DNA of 64,000 nucleotides. Origin: Proteles cristata cristata (lineage: Eukaryota > Chordata > Mammalia > Carnivora > Hyaenidae). Made by a program: the position numbers and the translations under genes. The notes beneath the pieces are model-generated. The model had not been told where the DNA came from, ran no database searches, and saw nothing but the letters and a program-made list of their open reading frames with translations. Positions within the stretch are counted from its first letter, which is position 1, and each line of letters begins with the position of its first letter. The stretch is taken from positions 434,001 to 498,000 of the forward strand of contig JAESUZ010003526.1 in assembly GCA_017311185.1 (NCBI GenBank), written 5' to 3'. Below, piece by piece: positions 1 through 10,699 of this stretch.

Positions 1-2440
1 AGGGGAGTGGGACAGACACAGGGTGAGACGGGGAGGGATGAGGATGTGGGGAGATGAGACCTGGCAGTGAGGGTTGGGGGCCTGTGGCCTTGGAGCCTGA
101 GCTTGACCCAGCTGTGGAATGCCCGCTGCTTGTGTGGGCTGTGGCCCCCTCATCCCGCAGAGCTTGGGGACCTCTGTTCTGGCTCCGCTCCAGACATACT
201 CCAGTACCTGCCTTTTCCCCTGACCTCCTGCTGCCACTCTGGCCTCCCTTGCCCCTCTGCTTGCAAATTTTGAGGCCTTGAGCCACCACTTGCCAGGAGC
301 TGGGTTTGGTCCTCCCGGCGGTGGGAGGGCTGGGGGGGACTGGAGCCGTGGGGGCACCCCAGAGGCCGCCTGGGGTGGGTCCCAGGCGCCAGTCCAGCTC
401 ATCAGTCGGTCTGCTGCGCAGCTGACCTTGTCACCTTGGGTCCAGAGCGAGGGCAGCCCCTCCCCCACACGCACAGAGCCAGCAGAGCTGACATGACTCA
501 CCTCACCGGTGCAAACAACTCCCTCTTCCCGCCGAGGGGAAGCAGGAAGCCTCCTGAAGCTGCAGCCCTCCACAGCTGGCGTCCTCACCGGTATGGCGGT
601 CACTCACCTCCATGGGGTGGACCCTGCGCCGCTCCGGGGCCCACCCAGAGCCTTGGGAGATCCTTTGGGACCTCCATGTTTAGGAGGGAAGGAGGCACGC
701 AAACCCAGATGCTCTGTGCTCCCAGCTCCTCCTCCTCCCAGGGAAGCCCTGGGCCCCAGGGGCCAGTGCCGTGCCTTCCCCCCAACACGGCTGCCCCTGG
801 AGGGTTGGCAGCACTGTCCCCCGATCCTTCCCACCTGCCCTATCGGAACAGTGGTGCCTGGAGACGGCCAGTGTGGGAGACACCTGATTCCGTGGGAGAG
901 CCTTCCTGTGGGTTGAGAGTAAAAGAATGGACACCAGGCCACGCGGCCAGGGTGTGAGCTGGCCTCCACCGACCACAGCTCCCGGGCAGAGGGCTCCAGG
1001 CAGCACAGGCCTGGGGGACAGTGCTGTGGTTTGTATTTATTTCTGCCCCCCACAGAGGCCTTCGCCCACCCTGGCAGGCCTCAGGGCAGGCCCTCTCTTG
1101 GTTTTCCCCAGAACAAAGCGGCCTCCACCAGACAGGCCAAAGCGGAGGCTTCAATCAGAGCAGGTGAAAGGGAACTCCGTCTGGCCTTTTGTTACTCAAG
1201 GAGGGAGTGAAGGAAATGGATTTGCTCTTGAACAGGGAGAGAGGGAGACCAGGCTGGGGGTGGGGGGCAGGGGCAGACACACCTGAGATGAGACCACTCC
1301 CCACCCCGTGATCGTCATTTTAGTATTCTCCACGCACACGTACACACTCACACACGTACACGTGGGCGCGCGCACACTCATATGCACTCACACGTGTCAC
1401 TCCCAACCCCCCCCCCACACCGTCTGAGGTTCCCTCCAAACCAGGAAGCAGAGAAAAAAAGGAGAAAGGGAAAGAGAAAAAGAGAGATTAGTGGGAAGAA
1501 AATCCGATTCTGGAGTTACCTTAGTTACCAGCTCTAATGACTCGTGGGGCGGGCTCAGCCACCTTCCTGCGCAGGGGGCCCCTCCCTCCCAGGCCCCTCC
1601 ATCACCCCATTAATAAGACGGGGTCCTTGTTCACGAGTTCTGCAGCAGAAAGGGAAGAATCAAGGACTTTTCAATAAGAGAGAACTCCCTGGGTGGTTTT
1701 GAATAGTTGCTTTTTGTGTGGCGGCGAAGGGACCGTCCTCTCCCGGCGCCCTCTGCTGCTCCGTCTGGAGCCGCTTGCTCCTGGGTCTCCAGATGGATGA
1801 GCTTGTTTCTCAGGAGCCCAATCCTTTATTGTTCCTGCCTTTCCCTCATGATACCCTCAGCTTACCAGAGGCCAAGGGCAGCCTTTGCGTCTCAGGAAAG
1901 CTAAGAGAATCCCCAAGGTAATTCTAAAACGGCTTAAACCCAGGGAAGTGGGGCCGGGGGGAGGGGGGGAGCACCAGGGTCCTCTCCTGTGCCAGGAAAC
2001 AAAGGCACGCTCCCCACATCCCTTCCCAGGTGATGGGCCTACTGGCCTCGGCCAAGCTCAAGGCCATTGCTTCGGTGCCAGTAGAAGGGGCGTGAATGGA
2101 GGAAAGGCTGGCGAGGGGAGATGTTGGTGGAAAAGGAGAGAGACAAGCAAATCCGTTTTATCAGACGCTGCATATCTTAGGAAAGCACATTTCAGCTCTT
2201 TCGGCTTTTGGCAAGCTGGCCCTATCCTTTAATTTTCTAATAAAAAGGAATTACGTTTGCTGAAAAGGCAGTAACCAGTTCCATGTCCGTTTCCCTCGTA
2301 GAGGCCATAATTCCCATCTTGGGTGCCTGCCGGCTCAGTGGGGGGGGGGAGGGTTAGGCTCCCGTGGCCACAGGTGATGCCCTATAGGGGCCAAGGGGCA
2401 AGGACGCTGGGGCAGATGGCAGACAGTGCCACGTGGCTTT
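1..2440. other. Unique intron sequence with two AT-rich blocks
   Basis: GC-rich unique sequence to about 1330, a purine/pyrimidine CA tract to 1398, then a purine-rich stretch (1450-1490). Two AT-rich blocks follow (about 1490-1720 and 2130-2330) with words such as CATTAATAAG and TAATTTTCTAAT. No coding signal. Confidence 0.6.
1331..1398. repeat. Degenerate CA/CG alternating repeat
   Basis: Imperfect alternating purine-pyrimidine run of CA, TA and CG steps including GGGCGCGCGCACAC. Old microsatellite with possible left-handed DNA potential. Confidence 0.75.
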
Positions 2441-2590
2441 GCCCTGCCCAGCCTGCCCTGGGCTGTCCACCCCCAGCCAGGCCTCAAGCTATGGTTCCAG
2501 GCTTACCACCAAGGCCCCAAGACTCCTAGCAGACGCTTAATAAATATTTGTGGCATGAATGAATGCATGAATTGCTCTAGCTGAGGCCTG
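2440..2590 (+). repeat. L2 LINE 3' end
   Basis: Ends with the characteristic L2 tail AATAAATATTTGTGG followed by ATGAATGAATGC. The upstream part is strongly diverged. Confidence 0.6.
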
Positions 2591-2831
2591 GGGTAGCCGG
2601 CTGGGTGCTCAGAGGGTTGGATCTTTGTCGAATGAATGGACGCATGAGTGCACGCCTGCACCGTGCTCTCCAGTCTGGAATAACCGATCTGGAAGGACTC
2701 ATCAACCCTCTACTGCTCCCTGCCCCCCCACCCCCTAACCCTGGCACCGAATTTACTGGTAACTTCGCCAAAATTAATCTAATCTTTTTTTTTTTTAAGA
2801 CGAAACAGAAGTGTGTCAAGTCGGAAGTTTA

Positions 2832-3057
2832 AAAAAATTTTTTTTTAAATGTTTTATTTATTTCTAGGAGAGAGACAGAGAGAGACAGCGTGAGCAGGGG
2901 AGGGTCAGAGAGAGAGGGAGTCACAGACTGGAACAGGCTCCAGGCTCTGAGCTGGCAGTCAGCACAGAGCCCGACGCGGGGCTCGAACCCACGAACCGCG
3001 AGATCATGACCTAAGTGAAAGTCAGACGCTTAACCGACTAAGCCACCCAGGCGCCCC
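2832..3057 (-). repeat. CAN-SINE (felid type), inserted in another CAN-SINE
   Basis: Reverse-complement felid SINE: T-rich tail, TTTATTTATTTC, a GA-rich part, GCTCCAGGCTCTGAGCTGGC, then the tRNA-like head ending CCACCCAGGCGCCCC. It abuts the tail of the next SINE, and each tail has an AAAAAAATTTTT run. It lies inside the target duplication of the pair, so it is probably the younger insertion. Confidence 0.93.
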
Positions 3058-3277
3058 TAAAAAAATTTTTTAATGTTTTTTATTTATTTCTGAGAGAGAG
3101 AGAGAGAGAGCGTCAGCAGGGGTCAGACAGAGAAAGAGATACAGAATCCGAAGCAGGCTCCAGGCTCTGAGCTGGCTGTCAGCACAGAGCCTGATGCGAG
3201 GCTCGAACCCATGAACCGTGAGATCATGACCTGAGCTGAAGTTGAACGCTTAACTGACTGAGCCACCCAGGCGCCCC
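3058..3277 (-). repeat. CAN-SINE (felid type), host of the adjacent insertion
   Basis: Second complete reverse-complement felid SINE in tandem. The head ends in AGGCGCCCC at 3277. AAGTCGGAAGTTTA is found both at 2818-2831 and at 3278-3291, so this element made the duplication and the neighbour later landed in its A-tail. Confidence 0.93.
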
Positions 3278-3291
3278 AAGTCGGAAGTTTA

Positions 3292-4890
3292 TATCCCCAC
3301 AGCTCTGTGCCTGAGTCCCCAGAGTCATGAGCAGGGGCCTCATCCTTTACCCCTCCCTCCTGTCACCGGGAACTCCGTGCCTTAGGTCCAGTTCGAGGTT
3401 TACAACAAGGGGACCCTTTGCCACACACTGTACTGGAGCACCGTGGGTCTCCTTAGTCGTCACCTGCCCCCTGTGCAGCCTGGGCCACAGGAGACATGCA
3501 GCAGGGACTTAGGGAAGTGCCTCGTCTCCGCAGGATGGACACAGGGACAGCTTTTTTTTGTTGTTGTTACAAATACCTTCATTCCAGTCCCAGTTTTAAA
3601 CAAGCTCATGTAGGCAGAATACTTACTACAGATGGGCACCTGATGAGTGGTAGCCTTTGTGGTTTGGAAGGAATCTGTTACATGCCCCCAAACATTTCTT
3701 GTACCCCTTTTGTGTGCCAGGGACCCCAAGGTTCCAGAGGGGTGAGGAGGCCCCTGGGCAACCACATCCCTGAGCCCAGCTGCCTCCCCCTCTCCCTCTC
3801 CCCCCTCCCCCAGCAGCTCCTCACTGCTGACACCTGGGCACTGTCAGGCTGATTGATGCCACTGGAAATGCCAGGGCATGTAGGATAGCAGATCTCACAC
3901 ACAGCATTCTTTCCGGGGCTGACCCCAGTGTGGAGGCACGGAGGCACCCCCCTGCCCTTACCCCTCACCCAGCTCCCAGGCACCAGGCCACCCGCTTTGG
4001 CCAGCAGACATGGGAGCAGCCTGTGGCTCGCCTGCTTGTTCACCTGGGAAGAGACACTCAGAAATGCCCAGCATAGCACCCTTGGGCCTGCCTGAATCAT
4101 AGTCCCTGAGGGTGGTTGGGAATTGGAACTATAATGAACCCCTCAGGTACTGCCGTGTGCCAGCCAGGACGGGGAACCAGTACAAGGCGCAGCAATATCA
4201 AGGACATCTTTTAGGCTGGCTTGGGCCAGTGGGCGAGCTGATGGGCCCAGGGTGGGGAGGGGGAGGGAGATGGAATTAAGAACTGGTGAGGGCACCAGAA
4301 GGAGGGGTTGCTTCCTAAGATGCTGGTTTGGGCAGTGAGATAGGTCACCTTTGTGTCTCCCGCACTGTCCTTTGCACATGGTGAATGATTAACAGACTTT
4401 GCTTACAGACACAAGTGATGTTGTGAATGGTGGCACTTGTGTATATGCTGACTTTGGGGTCCCTGTGGGACTGCCAGGATCGGCCCCACTTTCTTACTGA
4501 CAGCCAACTTGGGGGGAGACCCAGGTGCAATCTGGGGTATCGTGGGGTTCAGGTTTCCCATGGTTCAAATGCCAGCCCACTGCCCTATATGACCTTCCTT
4601 GCACTGGGCCTCTGTTGACTGGTCTGTAAAGTGGGCCAAATCATCCTGGCCCACCCAGGGTGGCCATGCGTGTTAGCAGCCAAGGAGGCAAGCCCCTGCA
4701 CAGGCTCAGTACCAGGAGGTACTCTCCCCAGAGTCGTCTTGCTGTGGTATTCATTCAACATTGCTTTTAAACTACAAAAATAGAAAAGGAATGATGGAGA
4801 TACTTAACATAATAGGTCAGAGCCCCTCTGCACAGAGGTTTCCTTGGAAGTCATTACTTTCCTAGTCTAATGTGGGTCTTTGGATTCGAG
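3292..4890. other. Unique intron sequence, nothing recognised
   Basis: Moderately GC-rich sequence without clear coding potential. Possible very old repeat remnants near 4520-4640, where words like those of MIR occur, are too diverged to call. Confidence 0.5.
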
Positions 4891-4892
4891 GA

Positions 4893-4921
4893 CATGCGCG
4901 CGCGCGGCCGCGCGCGCACAC
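4893..4921. repeat. CG-alternating tract
   Basis: ATGCGCGCGCGCGGCCGCGC followed by GCGCACACA: 27 bases of nearly perfect alternating CG with a central NotI-type GCGGCCGC. A strong candidate for Z-DNA. Confidence 0.85.
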
Positions 4922-4929
4922 AAGCAAAC

Positions 4930-5230
4930 ATGCTTTAATTCATTGAGCACCTACTGTGTGTGGAACCCTGAGCATTTAGAGACGACTCAGACCCGGGCTC
5001 TGCCTTTAGGGGGCGCTCCGGGTCCTGCTGGGGAGACTGTCAGGAAACGGATCAATTACCCTTTGATGGGGAGCCTGCTGTCAGATGAGGTAAGAGGGGG
5101 TGCACAAAGGAAGGGGTTACTTGTGGGTGGCGGGGTCGGGAGGGGGACTCAGGAAGGGCTTGACAGGACCTTGGGTTTTGAACCGGGCCTGCACCAACGC
5201 TGGGAAGTGTTTAGGTGGAGAGGAGGAGGG
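4930..5230 (-). repeat. L2 LINE, antisense
   Basis: Begins TTCATTGAGCACCTACTGTG, the reverse complement of the L2 3' end, and continues through the usual 'gaccctg...gggagact' and 'caggaagg' stretches. Confidence 0.6.
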
Positions 5231-5870
5231 GGAGCAGGAAGGCGTTCAGGGAGAGGGAGGCGGTTTGGGACGTGCGGACTTGGGATCCCGGCAGGACCGC
5301 CAGGGTCAGCCCTTCCGTGCGAAGCCACCCGTGAGAGCCCGGCCGCGGCCCGCAGCGTGTGTGTGCTGGAGGGCGGGCAGGGGGCGGGGGGCGGGGGCGG
5401 CGGCGGCGGCGCGGGGCCCTGGACCCCTGGGCCAGAGTTTCCGCTGTGCTCTGTAAGTAACGGGAGCCACCGAAAGCTTTTAAGCCGGGAAGTGACCTGG
5501 TCCGGGTGTGTGTTTGAAAAGGGTCTCCCTCGAGCAGAGCTGGCGGGAGGGCGAGGGGGTCAGGGAGCCCCCCGGGAGGCTTGCGCGGTGGTCTGGGGCG
5601 CCGCGGAGCAGCGCTGGTGGCCGGGACGTGCCCGGCGGCGGGGGGGGCGGGGGGCGGACTCGGCGAGGGGGGGGGGGTGGGAGCGGCTGTGCCGGCGGCG
5701 ATTGGACGCGGGCGGAGAGGGCGGGGTCTGGGGCCAGGACCGGGAATGGACGGTGTGCGGCTCCTGACGTGGGCGGGAGCGACGCGGGGTGGCCGGGCCT
5801 GCGCCGGGGTCGCTCTAGCTCCGGGCGCGCCTGCCCATCCGGCCTCCATCCCCCCTTTCCGGGCAGAATG
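5230..5870. promoter_or_regulatory. CpG island (5.2-5.9 kb)
   Basis: Dense in CG dinucleotides, with GGCGGCGGCGGCGGCGCGGG near 5395 and long G-runs near 5640-5680. It overlaps a repeat-like segment at 5455-5560 (GGGAAGTGACCTGGTC). It could be a promoter or an old GC-rich repeat cluster. Frames of 295, 212, 176 and 169 codons here have only low-complexity Gly, Arg and Pro composition and are not called as genes. Confidence 0.55.
5455..5560 (-). repeat. Old interspersed repeat fragment, family not certain
   Basis: GGGAGCCACCGAAAGCTTTT and GGGAAGTGACCTGGTC match a motif common in antisense L2-associated mammalian repeats (gggagccattgaaggtttt, gggaagtgacatgatc). A similar but more diverged stretch lies near 17820-17950. 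Confidence 0.4.
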
Positions 5871-7184
5871 CCCTCCACCAGCACCTGGCCGAGCCGCGCC
5901 GCAGACAGCAGCGGGCGGAGGCCTTTGTGCTTTCCAAGTCCTCCTCCAGGGACACGGGTGATGACCGAGCAGGCAGATGCCCTGCTGGTGGCACTGCCGC
6001 CACCCACCACCCTCTGACGCTCAGCTGCTCCCCAGAAAGAAAGACCTTGTCACAAAGGGAGGGAGGGAGAGGACGCGCTTCCGCGACGCAGCCCATCTGG
6101 GAGCCAACGTTATTTTCCTGATTCAAGGAAACATCTGTTCATGCTTCTCCTTTCAGAGAGAGGCGGGCAGCCGACCCAGGACGAGGGAAGCCCCCGGGCT
6201 GGCCCTGGCTCTGGGCGGGAGGGTGGAGAACGGGGGCTGAGCCCAGGACCCCTGTCCTGAGGGGCTGCAGACAAACCACCGCGGTTCTCTGCCCGATCTC
6301 CACCCACCTGCTGCCACCCGGCCTGCCTCTCCCTGTCCCTCTGTGGACTTCTGGTCGGGAGCTCCCACCACTCCTGCATGCCCGTGGCTGTCACTGCCTC
6401 GTCTCAAGTACAGGGGCTCCTGGGGCAACAACTGTAGCCTCCCCCAGAGTGCCATATGTGTTTACCGAGGGACCCCTTCATTACTTCTCACGCACAAGCC
6501 ATGTTTCTGAAAGATACGGCTGCCAAACAAACTGCATTTATTACATAATGATTAATTCATTGCCCCCATTTCTTATTAATCAAAGACATCCATAACTGCC
6601 TCTCCAAGCTTTGGGTGGAGGAGATAGCCAGCGGGGCCTCGAGCTGACAGCCTTCTGGCCCAGAGCGGGGGCACTGCTAGATTTGTGTCACTGTGGCCTC
6701 GTTTGGGTAAATGCACAGTACCCCTGAGGTTTCTAGAAGAAATAGAGACAGCTCGTGGACCCCCCCCGAACATTGCCTCTCCAAGCCCCTGGGGCCACCT
6801 GGGAGGTTTTATCACCCCCTCTCCAGCCAGCTCTGAGCTCAGGCTGGCTCCTTGGCACTTGGCCGCTGGCTGACCAGCAGCTTGGCAGAGGAAGAGGGAG
6901 ATGGAGTGGGCTTGTCCCCACCCCTGGACGCTGCCATTAGTGGCAGCCGGGGAAGGAGGTGGGGCCTGGGCTGAGCTCAGGACTCTTCTGGGCAGAGCGA
7001 GAGAGCAGCTGACAGAGCACACAGTCCTGGCAAGCCGGTCCAGGGCACAGAGGCTGAGGATCTTGGGCTTCCGGGGCACTTGCGATATTCATTCTCTCAC
7101 CTCCCGGGGGCGAGGCAAGCTTGTGTTTTTAGCTCTTGGGACACATGAGGAGTCGGAGGTTGGGCCAGTGCCATCCATCCCTTT
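5870..7184. other. Unique intron sequence with an AT-rich candidate element
   Basis: GC-rich unique sequence, except 6480-6600, which is AT-rich and full of TAAT words (reported as a finding). No repeat family or coding region recognised. Confidence 0.55.
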
Positions 7185-7405
7185 TGTACTTACTCATCCA
7201 ACACTGAATGTGTGTCCCGGCACCCACCAGGAATGTCCCTGGCCTCAAGGTGTTCACAGGCTAGTGGGGAAAGGGCAGTTGCCCAAATAAATCAGTGCTG
7301 TCCTATATGGTGTCAACTCACCCAGGAAGGTAGGGACTAACGCAAGGGCACCTAACCCAAACCGGCACAAGTGGTCAGGGAAGCCTTCCCGGAAGAGGTG
7401 CTATT
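7185..7405 (-). repeat. L2 LINE, antisense
   Basis: CTCATCCAACACTGAATGTG at the L2 3' end is followed by 'ccctggcctcaaggtgttcacag', 'aataaatcagtgctg' and 'ggtcagggaagcctt', in the usual antisense L2 order. Confidence 0.7.
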
Positions 7406-7424
7406 GCTAAGTGCGCTTGGTTAA

Positions 7425-7450
7425 TTTTGTTTTGTTTTGTTTTGTTTTGG
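7425..7450. repeat. (TTTTG)n pentanucleotide repeat
   Basis: Five consecutive TTTTG units between an L2 and a MIR. Confidence 0.9.
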
Positions 7451-7454
7451 TCTA

Positions 7455-7645
7455 CTTTTTAAATAACTGCTTTGTGCCACATGCCATTAGGTGCTTTTCA
7501 CATGCGTTGTCGTGTTTAATTTGCACCAACAACCCTGTGAGGTAGGAAATAGCTTCCGCATGTTCTCGATGAGTAAGCTAAGTATCAGAGGGGAGGTTGC
7601 TTGGCCAACTCACTCAGCCAGGATTAGAACTCCAAGTGGTTCTCA
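7455..7645 (-). repeat. MIR SINE, antisense
   Basis: Contains 'aacaaccctgtgaggtagg', 'gatgagtaagctaag' and 'ccaggattagaactccaag', the antisense MIR core in order. Confidence 0.75.
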
Positions 7646-8551
7646 AAAGATGACAGAAAAGATGGAAGGGGATGGGCAGCGAGTATGGCACAAGAAACAG
7701 CAAATGCAAAAGTATGGCTGTGGGAGCGCCGGGGCACGAAGGTCCGTAATGCTGGAGTAGGCAGAGGTGGGCTTGGGTCATAGAAAGCTGGCAGCAGAGA
7801 GCAAGGGAGCCACAGCAGGTGTGTGAGTTGGGGGTGACATCCCACTACAAGTGGCTCCATTGGTCTCACTCAGGGCTCCAGCTCCTGGGTAGACCTCCCT
7901 TGCCAGCATTCCCTACCCGCCCCCCCCCCACCGCCACCCGGAGCCTGCCTGTGTCCCTTTAGGTATCTGGCGACAGGCATGCCTCCCAGATCTGGTACAC
8001 GTCTCTTCCTGCATCTGACCTCAGGAGACAGGAGTCAGGCTGGCATCGAGCATCGGGGATATGCCCAACACATCAGTCCCCGAGGGCCTCCTGGACCTCT
8101 CCACAAAGCCTGCAGTGCCCATCTCGACTGTCCCCGTCCATAAAGAGGCTGAATGGCGGCCAGCATCTGCCCGTCAGCAGAGAGTTCCCGCTCTTAGCAC
8201 CGGCTCGCTGAGCTGCCTCCAGGGACAGTCCTGCCCGCCTCCCCAGAGAGCCGGCACTTCCGCTACTGCCTAATGGCTCTCCCGGCTGGAGACAATCCTT
8301 GATATTTAGCCCACGTGGCAGGAGCCTTAATAGCAGCCACTCTCCCTCCCTGCTCCTGCCTCCTGCGCCCCAGAGACAGCCCTGCTCACCTTCTGAGCTG
8401 ACCACGCCACCCCCATCAGGCAGGGGCCTTTCTGCCCACTCTCGGTAATATCTGGAGTGAAGAGGCAAACTAGCAGCACCTTGCGGGTGGTGTTTTCCCT
8501 TCTGAGACCCAGAGATGCCCTGGGAGGGAGTGTTATGACTGTGGCCTCCCT
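7646..8551. other. Unique intron sequence
   Basis: Mixed-composition sequence with a C-run at about 7920. No repeat or gene recognised. Confidence 0.5.
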
Positions 8552-8774
8552 TTGTTGTTGTTTTTTTTTTTTTTTGAGAGAGAGTGAGTGGGTAAGGGGC
8601 AGAGAGAGAGGAAGAGGAGAGGAGAAAGGAGAGAGAGAGAGAGAGAGAGAGAGAATCCAGAGGCTCCACACTCAGTGGGAAGCCCTATGCACGGCTAGAT
8701 CCCACGACCCTGGGATCATGACCTGATAGAAATCAAGAGTTGGACGCTCAACTAACTGAGCCACCCGGCACCCC
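8552..8774 (-). repeat. CAN-SINE, older subtype
   Basis: T-tail, GA-rich middle with a perfect (GA)n run at about 8630-8653, then CCCACGACCCTGGGATCATG and a head ending GAGCCACCCGGCACCCC. Imperfect flanks GCCTCCCTTT and GCCTCCATTT suggest the target duplication. Confidence 0.85.
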
Positions 8775-8775
8775 A

Positions 8776-8830
8776 GCCTCCATTTTTAAGATGAGGAAAC
8801 TGAGGCTCAGAAAGGAGCTGTGATGAAGAC
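8776..8830 (-). repeat. MIR fragment, antisense
   Basis: 'ccatttttaagatgaggaaactgaggctcag' is the MIR antisense core. The SINE before it lies directly at its edge. Confidence 0.65.
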
Positions 8831-8929
8831 CGACCCTACTGGTCTCCCCTCTCTCCTCTTGGTTACGGGAAGTGGACCGCCTTCCCTCACACCCTAGGAC
8901 CATTATGGCTGCTGGTTTCCCCCTGGAGC

Positions 8930-9125
8930 TCTCTTCTCCTGTCTCTCCTCCTCTCTTTTAGATCCCATCTCAGGGAAGCCTCCCTGTCCCAGGCCCCCTG
9001 CCCTTATTATTTGCTAACGAAGGCCTTCGTCTCCACACGGGCAGCACCCACCCCCTCGGTATCCCTAGCACCCAATGTGGCGCATACAGGCGCTCAGAAA
9101 TATTCACTGAATGAGTAAATGAGCA
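8930..9125 (+). repeat. L2 LINE 3' part
   Basis: L2-like CCATCTCAGGGAAGCCTCCC and a tail reading 'ggcgctcagaaatattcactgaatgagtaaatgag'. Confidence 0.7.
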
Positions 9126-9159
9126 AACGGGTAAGTGAACAGTCAAAACGTAACATTTC

Positions 9160-9400
9160 TAGAAGTGTATTTTCAATGTGTGAGGGCAGCAAGAGCTCCT
9201 GGTTGGTAGACGGTTTCCTCCTGGGGGTGATGTATTTAACCTTCCCCGGTGACCTCAGGGTGGGCCTCATACCTGGAATGGGTGCATAGATCCCACTCAC
9301 ATTCCATTGGCTAGAACGCAAGTCATGTGACCATGCCCATTTGCAAGGGAGGCTGGGAAATGTAGTCTGGCTGTGGTTCTGAGGCCGGGTACCGGTTTTG
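9160..9400. repeat. Ancient interspersed repeat, family unnamed
   Basis: 'attggctagaacgcaagtcatgtgacc' followed by 'gggaggctgggaaatgtagtc' is a phrase common in old non-autonomous mammalian elements. I do not name the family because I cannot check it. Confidence 0.45.
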
Positions 9401-9454
9401 TGGACTCCAAAGCTTCCCGTTCAGGTTCCTATATTGGTCTCTCTAACCACCGCA

Positions 9455-9640
9455 GCCAGCCTTTACTGAGTCCTTACCATGGTTCTAAGCTTTCCTCACA
9501 CTGGCCCATTTAGTTTTCATAACAACCCTGCAGGGCAGGTATTACTATTGTCCCTGTCCACAAATGAGGAAGCCAAGGCTCAAATGACCTGTTAAGGGGC
9601 AGAGTGGACTCAAGGACCCTGCCCTGCTTCCTTAAAGTAC
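9455..9640 (-). repeat. MIR SINE, antisense
   Basis: 'tttactgagtccttaccatgg', 'cataacaaccctgcagggcagg', 'aatgaggaagccaaggctca' in MIR antisense order. Confidence 0.75.
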
Positions 9641-10209
9641 CTCTCCAAAGTACTTCCTAGAAACATGCCACCAGTGTCCAGGTGACACTCTCATTCCCAA
9701 GCCTCCACACAGGCATTTAAGTAAGCAGGCCGGTGTCCGGAAGAAATGAACATATGCAGACTGAGCAATAGTCGCTGGCTTCCCTTTTGCCCGGTGTGTG
9801 AAGATTCTGCCCTTGCCTGAGACGGAGGCTTGGTCTCCCTGAGGAATCCGCACTCTCCCATCGGTTCAGCTGTCCGTTTTCGGAGGGCTTCTGTTTCTTC
9901 CCCCCTCCCCAGCTCCAGGCCCGTGTCAGGCACCACCTGTGACTGAAAGGGTAAGACAGGACCCACCTTCCCACACAGGAGGGAGGGGGAGGCACACACG
10001 TGGCTGCCAAATCTTGGCTGTCCACTCTGGGTTTTCTCTCCCAGCCCCTTCTGACCAGCAGGTGCTCTCCTGCTGCCCTTTCTGGCCCTCAGCAGCAGCC
10101 CTCCCGCCCATCCCCCCCGCCTCTCGCCCCAGGCAGAGAAAGGACAAATGTCCCTGGTAGGAAGCTGCAGGGGAATGGTCATCAGTGCTGTGGTCGGGTC
10201 TGTATGGAG
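9641..10209. other. Unique intron sequence
   Basis: No repeat recognised. A 213-codon minus-strand frame (9691-10332) has no family resemblance. Confidence 0.5.
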
Positions 10210-10380
10210 GACAGCTCTGGGGAGTGGCATCTTACCAGGTCGGGTAGCCCGGGCTTCCTGGAGGAGGTGACATTTGATTGTCCCTTGAAGGCTAAGGTTG
10301 TAGTTTGTCAGATTGAGAGATGGGAAGGGCATTCCAGGCAGAGGTCACAGTTTGTACAAAACCTAAAGGAGTCTGGCTTC
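10210..10380 (-). repeat. L2 fragment, antisense
   Basis: 'ctggaggaggtgacatttga' and 'gggcattccaggcagaggtc' are antisense L2 phrases. Confidence 0.6.
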
Positions 10381-10699
10381 TTGGCTCCTGTCTCTGCCTT
10401 CACCCCCAGAGGCAGGTTTGTTGCCCAGACCAGTGACCCAGGTCCTTCTGACCTATGCTGACGAGGGAATGTCTCCTAGCTCATGGAGGAGGAGAGGAGG
10501 CATGGGAAGAGAAGAGGAAGGAGGGAAGAAAGGACACCCTAAAAGGAAGAAGGTGAGGAGGGAAAAGGAGCAAATATTGACCGAGCCGAGCACCTGCTGA
10601 GGCCTTGGAGGGGCCTGCATATTTTTGCTGTGACCTCAGGCCTTATCTCCTCTTCTCCCTTTGTTTACTCAGCTATGGACGTGGTGGCCTCCTTGTTCT

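Noticed and set aside
4880..5767. 295-codon plus-strand frame
   Set aside because: Starts in a CG repeat, runs through an antisense L2 and a CpG island; Gly/Arg-rich chance frame.
8563..8726. Small frames with Arg/Glu repeats (GERERERER)
   Set aside because: Translation of the GA-rich middle of a CAN-SINE.
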